64,000 bases of DNA from assembly GCA_028693555.1 (NCBI GenBank), contig JAQUVD010000002.1, positions 62,001 to 126,000 on the forward strand. The letters run 5' to 3'. The notes beneath the pieces were generated by a model. That model was given only the letters and a program-made list of their open reading frames with translations, ran no database searches and was not told the origin of the DNA. The position numbers were made by a program, and so were the translations under genes. Source of the DNA: Hespellia sp. GTDB taxonomy: Bacteria; Bacillota; Clostridia; Lachnospirales; Lachnospiraceae. Shown here in pieces: positions 9,230 to 17,451 of this stretch (position 1 is the stretch's first letter; the number at the start of each line of letters is the position of its first letter).

Positions 9230-9832
9230 GTTGCGAGTTGTAGTCCGTCGTTTTTCAGTGTAGATTTACGTCTACGGGCTGTAATTGTCGCTTAGAGTTG
9301 CTAAAAAATAAGAGACGATATGATTGAGTATTGTGATGATACGAGCAAGAATCTGATGATTCTTACTCTAGGCATCACAGAACTCATGTATTTGAAATAC
9401 ATGAGTTCACTCAATCATATCGTCTCTTATTTTCAAGCAACTCTACAGTTCCAATTAATGCCCGCAGCCGTGAATCTACACCGAAAAACCACTCACTCCA
9501 ACTTGCAGCGAATCGGCTCAGCTAACGCGCTGCTGGTATGCTTGGCGGAGAGGGGCTGTATTTAGGAGGTTTGAAGAAATAAGATGAGTGTCTGCGCATT
9601 GTCATCGTGGACATGAAGCGGTTTGTTAGAGATAAGCAAAAAGAAGAGGTGGAATTTCTGGACTGAAATTTACTTTCGAAGTAAATTTCAAGTGTTGCTG
9701 CGAGTAGTTTTCATTAGAAAACTGCTCAAATCAACACGGTGTCCATAAATTCCATCTCTTCTTTTTGACTTAGCTCTTACATGCTGCTTACCGTTCACGA
9801 GGGCAATGTGCAGACACTCATCGGATGTCTTC
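9230..9832 (+). repeat. Structured intergenic element, copy 1 (two inverted cruciform units)
   Basis: Two very large hairpins fill the 629 bases between rseP and prs. Unit A (9230-9508) has a ~100-bp imperfect basal stem capped by two hairpins. One is GTGATG..CATCAC enclosing GAG/CTC and AAGAATC/GATTCTT; the other is AACTCATGTATT/AAATACATGAGTT. Unit B (9573-9832) has the same plan in opposite orientation: hairpin GAAATTTACTT/AAGTAAATTTC, then GTGTTG..CAACAC enclosing AGTAGTTTTC/GAAAACTGCT. Reverse-complemented, the internal-loop hairpin of B aligns with that of A. No credible protein is encoded. A second copy lies at 49643-50210. It could be a non-autonomous mobile element or a structured RNA; I do not recognise the family. 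Confidence 0.85.
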
Positions 9833-9851
9833 AATTAACTAAAAACGCACG

Positions 9852-11024
9852 CTACTGATTCTTATACTTCTCCAGCAGTGTATGAATCTTTGCCGTTGGA
9901 TTGAGTACGGCTCCGATTGTTACATCGTGGTTGAGGGAATCGATGATGAGCGCGATGAATTTGCTCATGTCTGCTTGTACGAAGTATGGCTTCTCATAAA
10001 TTTCATCAGGGAGGTATGTCAGGTTTGTTGTCACTACCTTTGAGATATATCCCTTCTCGTAATACTCGTCGAATGAAGCAAAACCTTCTGTGAAAAGTCC
10101 AAATGTGGTACATACGAAGACGCGCTTAGCACCGCGTTCTTTGATCTGTTTGGCTACGTCGAGCATGCTTCCACCGGAAGCAATCATATCATCAACGATG
10201 ATGACATCTTTACCAGCAACATCATCACCCAGAAATTCATGGGCTACGATTGGGTTCTTGCCGTTGATGATGGTTGAGTAATCACGACGCTTGTAGAACA
10301 TACCCATATCTACACCGAGTACATTTGAAAAATACACAGCGCGGTGCATCGCACCCTCATCGGGACTGATTACCATAAGGTGTTCCTTGTCTACGACAAG
10401 ATCCGGAACTTCACGGAAAAGTGCTTTCATGAACTGGTATGGCGGGTCGAAGCTGTCAAATCCCTTGAGCGGAATTGCGTTCTGTACACGCGGGTCATGT
10501 GCATCGAATGTAACGACGTTCGATACGCCCATTGCGATTAATTCTTCCAGCGCCATTGCACAGTCGAGAGATTCACGGTTCGTTCTCTTGTGCTGGCGGC
10601 CTTCGTAAAGGAATGGCATGATTACCGTGATGCGGCGTGCTTTGCCGGTAGCAGCAGAGATGATTCTCTTCAGATCCTGAAAATGGTTGTCCGGTGACAT
10701 GTGATTCTTGTGTCCGTTTACGGTATAGGTTAAGCTGTAGTTGCAGACATCGACCATGATAAATAGGTCACATCCGCGAATGGATTCACTCAGAATCCCC
10801 TTGGCTTCTCCTGTACCAAAACGTGGGCAGGAACAGTTGGCTAAATAGTTGTTTGACTTGTAATTGGCATAGAGCGGTGAGTCTGATACGTTATTATCAC
10901 TGTCTGCGCGGAAAGTGACCATATAGTCATTGACTTTCCTGCCCATTTCTTTGCAACTCTCTAATGCGATAATCTTTAGAGGTGCGATTGGAAGCGTCTG
11001 ATCTAAAAGTTTGTTTGATGACAT
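9852..11024 (-). CDS. prs: Ribose-phosphate pyrophosphokinase (long clostridial form)
   Basis: Makes PRPP from ribose-5-phosphate and ATP for nucleotide, His and Trp synthesis. 390 residues, against ~315 for the classic form. The extra length lies mainly in the N-terminal half, e.g. the stretch around SPLYANYKSNNYLANCSC and an insert containing NGHKNHMSPDNH. Core motifs are present: PFLYEGRQHKRTNRES (ATP/catalytic flap), TFDAHDP, and the PRPP-binding loop DVIIVDDMIASGGSM. An AGGAG precedes the ATG at 11024. Transcribed divergently from der; converges on rseP across the structured element. Confidence 0.92.
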   Translation of the reverse strand: MSSNKLLDQTLPIAPLKIIALESCKEMGRKVNDYMVTFRADSDNNVSDSPLYANYKSNNYLANCSCPRFGTGEAKGILSESIRGCDLFIMVDVCNYSLTYTVNGHKNHMSPDNHFQDLKRIISAATGKARRITVIMPFLYEGRQHKRTNRESLDCAMALEELIAMGVSNVVTFDAHDPRVQNAIPLKGFDSFDPPYQFMKALFREVPDLVVDKEHLMVISPDEGAMHRAVYFSNVLGVDMGMFYKRRDYSTIINGKNPIVAHEFLGDDVAGKDVIIVDDMIASGGSMLDVAKQIKERGAKRVFVCTTFGLFTEGFASFDEYYEKGYISKVVTTNLTYLPDEIYEKPYFVQADMSKFIALIIDSLNHDVTIGAVLNPTAKIHTLLEKYKNQ

Positions 11025-11058
11025 ATTTTTTCTCCTGTTTACTCGTTTTTGCTATTTT

Positions 11059-11087
11059 AGTATAAACAGTTCTGCTTTGAATTTCAA
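11059..11087 (-). promoter_or_regulatory. Promoter of prs
   Basis: Read on the minus strand: TTGAAA (11087-11082), 17-bp spacer, TATACT (11064-11059). Confidence 0.7.
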
Positions 11088-11104
11088 GTCTCGTGTGTTA
11101 TAAT
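11077..11104 (+). promoter_or_regulatory. Promoter of der, overlapping the prs promoter
   Basis: TTGAAT (11077-11082), 16-bp spacer, TATAAT (11099-11104). Its -35 shares a base with the -35 of the divergent prs promoter. Confidence 0.65.
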
Positions 11105-11169
11105 GTAAAAGATTAACCTAGATAAAGTATGAAAATATTCAAAAGGATTGTAAGAAACGGAGAAAATAT

Positions 11170-12495
11170 ATGAGTAAACCAGTAGTAGCCATCGTTGGAC
11201 GTCCGAATGTCGGAAAGTCGACATTGTTCAATGCGTTGGCAGGAGAGATGATCTCCATTGTAAAGGATACGCCGGGAGTCACAAGAGACCGTATTTATGC
11301 GGAAGTGTCGTGGCTTGATAAGGAATTTACGTTGATTGATACCGGTGGTATTGAGCCGGACAGCAGTGATGTGATTTTGTCACAGATGCGTGATCAGGCG
11401 CAGATAGCAATCGATACAGCAGATGTTATCATTTTTATTACAGATGTGAAGCAGGGACTTGTAGACTCAGATTCGAAGGTGGCAGATATGCTCCGTCGTT
11501 CACAGAAACCGGTCATTCTTGCGGTTAATAAGGTGGATGATTTCAAGAAATTTATGCCGGATGTGTATGAATTCTACAATCTTGGAATTGGTGATCCGGT
11601 TCCGGTATCTGCGGCTTCCAGACTGGGAATCGGAGATATGCTGGATGAGGTGGTTCAGTATTTCCCGGAACATTCGGGGGAAGAAGAGGATGATGACAGA
11701 CCGAGAATTGCCATCGTTGGAAAACCGAATGTCGGAAAATCATCGATTGTCAATAAGCTATTAGGAAAGAACCGTGTCATTGTATCGGATATTGCAGGAA
11801 CAACAAGAGATGCGATCGATACAGCCATCACTTATAATGGAAAAGAATATGTATTTATTGATACGGCAGGGCTTCGCCGTAAGAGCAAGATTAAGGAAGA
11901 GCTGGAGCGGTTTAGTATTATCCGTACTGTAACAGCGGTGGACCGCGCCGATGTCGTTCTTGTTGTAATTGATGCAACAGAAGGTGTGACAGAGCAGGAT
12001 GCGAAGATTGCCGGAATCGCACATGAGCGAGGCAAGGGTGTCATTATCGTTGTGAACAAATGGGATGCAATCGAGAAGGATAACAAAACTGTGAAAGAGT
12101 ACGAGCACAAGGTTCGTATGATTCTGTCATTTATGCCATATGCGGAGATTATGTATGTGTCTGCAGAGACGGGGCAGAGACTTCCGAAGCTGTATGATAT
12201 GATTGATATGGTGATTGAGAATTCGACACTCCGTGTTGCAACGGGTGTGCTCAATGAGATTATGATGGAAGCCGTTGCGATGCAGCAGCCACCTTCAGAC
12301 AAAGGTAAGCGGTTAAAACTTTTCTATATTACACAGGTTGCGGTCAAACCACCGACCTTTGTTATTTTTGTAAATGACAAGCAGCTGATGCATTTCTCTT
12401 ACACCAGATATCTGGAAAATAAGATCAGAGAGGCATTTGGATTTAAGGGAACGTCACTGAAATTCCTCGTCCGTGAAAGAAATGAAAGGGAGTAA
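11170..12495 (+). CDS. der: Ribosome biogenesis GTPase Der (EngA)
   Basis: Tandem GTPase needed for 50S subunit maturation. 441 residues with two complete G domains: GRPNVGKST at about residue 9 and GKPNVGKSS at about residue 182, each with its own DTGG/DTAG, and NKVD/NKWD base-recognition motifs. A KH-like domain follows (about 355-441). ACGGAG precedes the ATG. Followed closely by plsY and gpsA, a common der-plsY-gpsA-spoIVA cluster in clostridia. Confidence 0.97.
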   Translation: MSKPVVAIVGRPNVGKSTLFNALAGEMISIVKDTPGVTRDRIYAEVSWLDKEFTLIDTGGIEPDSSDVILSQMRDQAQIAIDTADVIIFITDVKQGLVDSDSKVADMLRRSQKPVILAVNKVDDFKKFMPDVYEFYNLGIGDPVPVSAASRLGIGDMLDEVVQYFPEHSGEEEDDDRPRIAIVGKPNVGKSSIVNKLLGKNRVIVSDIAGTTRDAIDTAITYNGKEYVFIDTAGLRRKSKIKEELERFSIIRTVTAVDRADVVLVVIDATEGVTEQDAKIAGIAHERGKGVIIVVNKWDAIEKDNKTVKEYEHKVRMILSFMPYAEIMYVSAETGQRLPKLYDMIDMVIENSTLRVATGVLNEIMMEAVAMQQPPSDKGKRLKLFYITQVAVKPPTFVIFVNDKQLMHFSYTRYLENKIREAFGFKGTSLKFLVRERNERE

Positions 12496-12501
12496 TCATA
12501 G

Positions 12502-13146
12502 ATGGAACGAATCATTTGTTTGACAATCGGTTATGTCTTCGGATTGTTTCAGACCGGTTATCTGATTGGAAAACTGAATCATATTGATATTCGCAAACAG
12601 GGGAGCGGCAATGCGGGCAGCACGAACGCACTTCGCGTCATGGGGATAAAAGCCGGCCTTTTGACACTGCTGGGGGACTGCATGAAATGTGTACTTGCGG
12701 TGCTTGTATGCCGTGCAGTCTTTGGCGGAAGTCACGCAGATGAGCTGCCGTTATTGACACTTTATGCAGGTGTCGGAGCAACACTCGGACACAATTTCCC
12801 GTTTTGGCTGAAGTTCAAAGGCGGTAAGGGAATTGCTGTATTAGGCGCTGTCTATCTCACCACGAACCCATGGATGACTCTGAGTGGAATTATTGTTTTT
12901 GTGGGAATTGTGGCAATTACGAGATATGTTTCAGCCGGATCGCTTGCGGTTTCACTGCTATATCCAATTGAGGTCATCGTCCTTGGACAGATGGGCAGAA
13001 TTGATATGTCTGCGCCACTGTTGTATGAGATGTATGCGCTTGCGATTTTTATCTTTGCGCTCGCATGGTGGAGACACCGCGCGAACATTGTACGGCTGAT
13101 TCACGGTGAGGAAAATAAATTTGGATCTAAGAAGGAAACATTGTAA
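12502..13146 (+). CDS. plsY: Acyl-phosphate:glycerol-3-phosphate acyltransferase
   Basis: Membrane enzyme transferring an acyl group from acyl-phosphate to glycerol-3-phosphate, the first step of phospholipid synthesis. 214 residues with five predicted membrane spans. Conserved loops are visible: GSGNAGSTNALRVMG (residues ~35-49), GHNFPFWLKFKGGKG (~96-110) and a third loop near the C-terminus. Six bases after der. Its substrate is made by the next gene, gpsA. Confidence 0.94.
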   Translation: MERIICLTIGYVFGLFQTGYLIGKLNHIDIRKQGSGNAGSTNALRVMGIKAGLLTLLGDCMKCVLAVLVCRAVFGGSHADELPLLTLYAGVGATLGHNFPFWLKFKGGKGIAVLGAVYLTTNPWMTLSGIIVFVGIVAITRYVSAGSLAVSLLYPIEVIVLGQMGRIDMSAPLLYEMYALAIFIFALAWWRHRANIVRLIHGEENKFGSKKETL

Positions 13147-13203
13147 CAGGTTTTTGAATGTGGCATGAGCGGAGAATTATAGTGTTCATAAGGAGGAACT
13201 ATC

Positions 13204-14214
13204 ATGGCAAATGTTGGAGTGTTAGGAGCAGGAAGCTGGGGAACAGCACTTGCATTATTGTTAGAAAAAAATGGACATGATGTGACAATCTGGTCCATCG
13301 ATAAGAAGGAAGTGGAGATGCTTAATCAGAAGCGCGAGCATGAGAGCAAGCTGCCGGGCGTTCGGATTCCGGATGAGATTGTGATTACCAATGATTTAGA
13401 ATCTGCAATCAAAGGAAAAGATTTCCTCGTGCTTGCCGTGCCATCGCCATTTACGAGGAGTACAGCAAAGAGTATGGCACCGTATGTTACAGACGGACAG
13501 ATTATCGTGGATGTTGCAAAGGGGATTGAAGAGACAACGCTTATGACATTATCTGAGCAGATCAAGGATGAGATTCCACAGGCAAATGTTGCGGTCCTTT
13601 CCGGACCAAGCCACGCGGAGGAAGTTGGCAGAGGTCTTCCGACCATCGTTGTAATCGGTGCGAAGACACAGGAGACTGCGCAGTATCTGCAGGAAGCGTT
13701 TGCGAGTAAGGTGTTCCGCGTGTATACGAGCTCTGACATTAAGGGAATCGAGCTTGGCGGATCACTGAAGAATGTGATCGCACTCGCAGCCGGAATGGCT
13801 GACGGCATGGGATATGGTGATAATACAAAGGCGGCGCTGATTACGCGCGGTATTGCTGAGATTTCCCGCCTTGGTATCAAAATGGGTGGAAAGGTCGAGA
13901 CGTTTTCCGGACTTACAGGAATCGGGGATCTGATTGTAACCTGTGCCAGTGTACACAGCCGTAACAGGAAAGCCGGATATCTCATGGGGCAGGGCAAGAC
14001 CATGCAGGAAGCTATGGATGAAGTAAAGATGGTTGTGGAAGGCGTCTATTCTGCCAAAGCAGCATTAAAGCTTGGCAAACAGTATGATGTGTCTATGCCG
14101 ATTGTTGAGAAAGTCAATGAGATTTTATTTGAGGGAAAAAGCGCGGAGGATGCGGTCAATGAGTTGATGCTGCGTGATAACCGCAGCGAACATTCATCAC
14201 TTCCCTGGGAATAA
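13204..14214 (+). CDS. gpsA: NAD(P)-dependent glycerol-3-phosphate dehydrogenase
   Basis: Reduces dihydroxyacetone phosphate to glycerol-3-phosphate, feeding PlsY. 336 residues. N-terminal dinucleotide fold GAGSWGTALA, the SGPSHAEEV segment, and the catalytic-domain KNVIALAAGMADGMGYGDNTKAALITRG followed by the LTGIGDLIVTC stretch are all present. AAGGAGG precedes the ATG. Confidence 0.97.
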   Translation: MANVGVLGAGSWGTALALLLEKNGHDVTIWSIDKKEVEMLNQKREHESKLPGVRIPDEIVITNDLESAIKGKDFLVLAVPSPFTRSTAKSMAPYVTDGQIIVDVAKGIEETTLMTLSEQIKDEIPQANVAVLSGPSHAEEVGRGLPTIVVIGAKTQETAQYLQEAFASKVFRVYTSSDIKGIELGGSLKNVIALAAGMADGMGYGDNTKAALITRGIAEISRLGIKMGGKVETFSGLTGIGDLIVTCASVHSRNRKAGYLMGQGKTMQEAMDEVKMVVEGVYSAKAALKLGKQYDVSMPIVEKVNEILFEGKSAEDAVNELMLRDNRSEHSSLPWE

Positions 14215-14313
14215 TTGAAATACCTCTTTCATAAACTAGCAGTGTGAGAAATGATGTAACTGGAATGCAGGCATCAGGAAATTCATCGTGCAAGTGGAAA
14301 GGGGTATTTTTTT

Positions 14314-15804
14314 ATGAAGAATTCTGTGGAGGATAAGACGTTTGATTTATACAATGATATTCAGATAAGAACCGGAGGGGAAATCTACATTGGAGTCGTG
14401 GGCCCTGTGCGGACTGGAAAATCTACATTTATCAAGCGGTTTGTGGACTTGCTTGTACTTCCCAACATGACAGATGAAAATATGAAAATGCGCACGCGCG
14501 ATGAACTCCCACAGTCAGCGGCAGGAACGACGATTATGACGACGGAGCCCAAATTTGTTCCAAAGGAAGCGGCGGAAATCTCACTGTCAGCTGATATGAA
14601 GGTAAAGATTCGTCTCATCGACTGTGTTGGCTATATGGTGTCAGGGGCACTCGGTCACATTGAAAATCAGGAAGAGCGTATGGTGAAGACACCGTGGTTC
14701 GACTATGATATTCCATTTACGAAAGCGGCATCCATCGGGACGCAAAAGGTTATCCGAGACCATGCGACAATCGGAATCGTGGTGACGACAGATGGAAGTA
14801 TCGGTGAGCTGCCGAGAGAGAATTACATTGAGCCTGAGAAGAAGGCAATCCAGGAACTTCAAAATATCGGGAAGCCATTTCTGATCCTCTTAAATACCGA
14901 AAAGCCTTATGGTGAGGAAGCACAGAAGTTGTCAGAGGAGATGACGAAAACGTATGGTGTGGGCGTGCTTCCGGTCAACTGTGAGCAGCTAAAAGCAGAC
15001 GATATTCACCAGATTATGAAACAGGTACTCTATGAATTTCCAATCGCCGAAGTGCAGTTTTACATACCAAAATGGGTGGAAATGTTATCGCGTGAGCATC
15101 CGATTAAGCAGGAGCTGGTCGCGCAGGCGAGAAATATTATGGAACATCTGCAGGATATGAGAAGTACGCAGACCGATCTTTCTTGCCTTGAAAGTAAATA
15201 TATCGATGCCGCTAAAATCGATGCAGTGGAAATGGATACAGGCATCGTAAAAATCAATCTGTCTTTTGCGGAAGAGTATTATTATCAGGTGCTTAGTGAA
15301 ATGACAGGCACGGAAATTGCAAGCGAATACGATCTGATCGCCAAGGTCAAGGATATGGCGCTCATGCAGGAGGAGTACCTGCAGATCAAGGATGCGTTTG
15401 CTGATGTGAAGATGCGTGGCTATGGTGTTGTAACACCGAAAAAAGAGGAAATCCTGCTGGAAGAACCGAGTATTATCAAGCAGGGCAACAAGTTCGGTGT
15501 AAAGATCCATTCCCAGGCACCATCCATCCATATGATCCGCGCGAATATTGAGACAGAAATCGCACCGATTGTCGGCAGCGAGAAGCAGGCGGAGGATCTC
15601 GTGAATTACATTAATGAAGAGGCAAAAAAGCCGGAGGGAATCTGGGGGACCAATATTTTCGGAAAGTCTGTGGAGGACCTGGTAGTAGATGGAATGCGCA
15701 ACAAGATTATGATGATTAATGATGAGAGCCAGGCGAAACTGCAGGATACGATGCAGAAAATTGTAAATGACAGTAATGGGGGGCTGGTTTGTATTATTAT
15801 TTGA
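14314..15804 (+). CDS. spoIVA: Stage IV sporulation protein A (spore coat basal ATPase)
   Basis: SpoIVA polymerises around the forespore with ATP hydrolysis and anchors the coat. 496 residues, close to the 492 of Bacillus. The Walker A loop GPVRTGKST is at residues 30-38, within a TRAFAC-like N-terminal domain; the middle and C-terminal domains match the family layout. The C-terminus ends in a hydrophobic GGLVCIII, the end needed for membrane attachment in known homologues. GGAAAGGGG precedes the ATG. I could not identify a convincing sigma-E promoter upstream, although one is expected. Confidence 0.96.
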   Translation: MKNSVEDKTFDLYNDIQIRTGGEIYIGVVGPVRTGKSTFIKRFVDLLVLPNMTDENMKMRTRDELPQSAAGTTIMTTEPKFVPKEAAEISLSADMKVKIRLIDCVGYMVSGALGHIENQEERMVKTPWFDYDIPFTKAASIGTQKVIRDHATIGIVVTTDGSIGELPRENYIEPEKKAIQELQNIGKPFLILLNTEKPYGEEAQKLSEEMTKTYGVGVLPVNCEQLKADDIHQIMKQVLYEFPIAEVQFYIPKWVEMLSREHPIKQELVAQARNIMEHLQDMRSTQTDLSCLESKYIDAAKIDAVEMDTGIVKINLSFAEEYYYQVLSEMTGTEIASEYDLIAKVKDMALMQEEYLQIKDAFADVKMRGYGVVTPKKEEILLEEPSIIKQGNKFGVKIHSQAPSIHMIRANIETEIAPIVGSEKQAEDLVNYINEEAKKPEGIWGTNIFGKSVEDLVVDGMRNKIMMINDESQAKLQDTMQKIVNDSNGGLVCIII

Positions 15805-15839
15805 TTGGTGGTTATTTAATTGGTAAATGCAAGAAAGTG

Positions 15840-15868
15840 TTGTGTGCCTGAGGGAAAATGAGTATAAT
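15840..15868 (+). promoter_or_regulatory. Promoter for the MoaB-like gene
   Basis: TTGTGT (15840-15845), 17-bp spacer, TATAAT (15863-15868). Confidence 0.6.
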
Positions 15869-15941
15869 AGAAACTGAGATGAAATGTTTAAATACATATT
15901 AGATCATAAATAAGAGAAGTTCTGAAAGGGGATTTTTACAA

Positions 15942-16403
15942 ATGAAAACAGCGATTATTACAGCAAATACAAAGGGGTATCAGGATAAGACAGAGAGCGC
16001 AGCAGGGAAAGCGGCTCAGAGAATATTGGATCAGGCGGCATACCAGACCGTGGTGAATGCTACACTGCCGGAGGATGAGAAGATTCTTTCTGTGTTTTTG
16101 AATCGTCTGATTGATGACAGACTGGCAGATATCATCTTTACGATTGGTTCGAACGGCATTAAGCCTACGGATATCGTGCCGCAGGTGACAGAGAAGATTG
16201 TTGACAGACTTCTTCCAGGAATTCCGGAAGCAATTCGCGCCTATAATATCCGCTATTCAAAGAGACATCTCTCTGATCGATCTGTAGCGGGAATTCGTGC
16301 GATGACATTAGTGATCAATCTGCCGGAGACAGAGAAGGCAGTCAAGGACAGTCTGGAGTACATCTTACCGGAGCTGCCATACATCATTGAGAATATGAAA
16401 TAA
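15942..16403 (+). CDS. MoaB/Mog-like domain protein with altered active-site loop
   Basis: 153 residues resembling the molybdopterin-binding MoaB/MogA fold: an N-terminal strand, DDRLADIIFTIGSNGIKPTDIVPQVTEKIV in the position of the molybdopterin loop, PGIPEAIR, a segment like LSRAVAGIRG (here LSDRSVAGIRAMTLVINLP), and a C-terminal ILPELPYIIE. The canonical TGGTG is replaced by TIGSNG, so catalytic adenylation of molybdopterin is doubtful. No other molybdenum-cofactor genes are nearby. The homology is read from motif order, not searched. Confidence 0.6.
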   Translation: MKTAIITANTKGYQDKTESAAGKAAQRILDQAAYQTVVNATLPEDEKILSVFLNRLIDDRLADIIFTIGSNGIKPTDIVPQVTEKIVDRLLPGIPEAIRAYNIRYSKRHLSDRSVAGIRAMTLVINLPETEKAVKDSLEYILPELPYIIENMK

Positions 16404-16423
16404 AAGAGGTTAGGGGATATTTT

Positions 16424-16900
16424 ATGCAGGTTAGATTATATACAGATGGAGCGGCCCGTGGGAATCCGGATGGTCCGGGTGGCTATGGGGCGGTTCTGGA
16501 GTATACGGATACGAAGGGAGCACTGCATACAAAGGAATTGTCCTGTGGTTATGTGAAGACAACGAATAACCGCATGGAATTGATGGCTGTGATCGCAGGA
16601 CTTGAGACGCTGAATCGTCCTTGTCAGGTGGAAGTGTATTCAGATTCCAAGTATGTGGTAGATGCATTTAATCAAAAGTGGATTGATGGATGGATCAAGA
16701 AGAATTGGACCAGAGGCAAGCGGGAACCGGTGAAGAATATAGATCTGTGGCAGCGCCTGCTCAAGGCAAAGGAGCAGCATCAGGTAACCTTTATCTGGGT
16801 CAAAGGTCATGACGGCCACCCGCAGAATGAACGGTGCGATGAGCTGGCAACGACAGCGGCAGATGGCAGCGAATTGATTGTAGATGAAGGGCTTAAGTAA
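16424..16900 (+). CDS. rnhA: Ribonuclease HI
   Basis: Cleaves RNA in RNA:DNA hybrids. 158 residues. Catalytic acidic residues are seen in YTDGAARGNPDGPGGYG (Asp), NNRMELMAVIAGL (Glu), VYSDSKYVVDAF (Asp) and the late NERCDELA (Asp), with the basic handle helix WIKKNWTRGKREPVKN between. Twenty bases after the preceding gene, so probably co-transcribed with it. Confidence 0.96.
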   Translation: MQVRLYTDGAARGNPDGPGGYGAVLEYTDTKGALHTKELSCGYVKTTNNRMELMAVIAGLETLNRPCQVEVYSDSKYVVDAFNQKWIDGWIKKNWTRGKREPVKNIDLWQRLLKAKEQHQVTFIWVKGHDGHPQNERCDELATTAADGSELIVDEGLK

Positions 16901-16909
16901 GTAAAATAC

Positions 16910-16937
16910 TTTACATTTCCTTGAAAATGTGTTAGAT
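16910..16937 (+). promoter_or_regulatory. Promoter of rnpB
   Basis: TTTACA (16910-16915), 16-bp spacer, TTAGAT (16932-16937). It would start transcription within a few bases of the rnpB 5' end. Confidence 0.5.
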
Positions 16938-16948
16938 TGCTTAAGGTG

Positions 16949-17297
16949 TCAAGTGGGACAGACGATCGCAGCTACAGGGACCGAAAGGTCGTAGGTGAGG
17001 AAAGTCCGGGCTTCATAGGGCAGGATGCCGGATAACGTCCGGTGGAGGCAACTCCCAGGCTAGTGCAACAGAAATATACCGCCTGCGTTTCGCAGGTAAG
17101 GGTGGAAGGGCAGTGTAAGAGACTACCGCCTCGCTGGTAACAGAGAGGGCATATGTAAACCCCATTCGAAGCAAGACCGGAAAAAAGCAATGCGGCTGCC
17201 CGCCGCGCTTTAGGTTGGTCGCTTGAGCCTGTTGGCAACAGCAGGCCTAGATAGATGATCGTTCAACGACATAACCCGGCTTATCGTTTCACTTGAC
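16949..17297 (+). ncRNA. rnpB: RNase P RNA, bacterial A-type
   Basis: Catalytic RNA of RNase P, which matures tRNA 5' ends. The outer stem pairs TCAAGTG at the 5' end with CACTTGA at 17290-17296. Universally conserved parts are present: GAGGAAAGTCCGGGCT near the 5' side, ACAGAAATATACCGCC in the middle, and AGATAGATGATCG with ATAACCCGGCTTA at the 3' side. The arrangement after GGGCTTCATAGGGCAGG resembles the A-type (E. coli-like) class rather than the Bacillus B-type. Ends are estimated from the outer helix. Confidence 0.95.
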
Positions 17298-17332
17298 ATA
17301 TTTAGATAATAGAACATAACAACAAAGGGAAT

Positions 17333-17378
17333 CACCCAAAAAAGTTCAATGAATGATGATTTTGAACTTTTTTGGGTG
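17333..17378 (+). terminator. Near-perfect inverted repeat after rnpB
   Basis: TCACCCAAAAAAGTTCAA pairs with its complement at 17360-17378 around a short loop; the right arm holds a run of six T. It probably ends rnpB transcription and may also act on the malic enzyme leader. Confidence 0.6.
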
Positions 17379-17451
17379 AATTTGTGGTATTATAGCGAAA
17401 GAACTTTTAAATATACAATAAAAATGAGTAAATATAAAAGGAGATATGAAG

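Noticed and set aside
9350-9400. CTGATGA next to a later GAAA, resembling a hammerhead ribozyme core
   Set aside because: The CTGATGA is part of the AAGAATC/GATTCTT hairpin and the GAAA lies in the loop of another palindrome; the three hammerhead helices cannot form.
9320-9565. Open frame of 81 codons inside the structured element
   Set aside because: It only reads through palindromic stems, has no ribosome site and is not preserved in copy 2.
9573-9832. Structured element as a CRISPR array
   Set aside because: There are no regularly spaced short direct repeats; the repeats are long inverted arms.
13326-14003. 225-codon minus-strand open frame opposite gpsA
   Set aside because: Shadow frame of a conserved gene; composition is not protein-like.
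14214-14313. Sigma-E promoter for spoIVA
   Set aside because: Expected from known biology, but I could not find -35 and -10 elements that match well at the right spacing.
15085-15897. 270-codon minus-strand open frame opposite spoIVA
   Set aside because: It is antisense to a well-conserved gene, with no ribosome site and no recognisable domain.
16972-17238. Minus-strand open frame across the rnpB region
   Set aside because: It is a shadow of the RNase P RNA gene.
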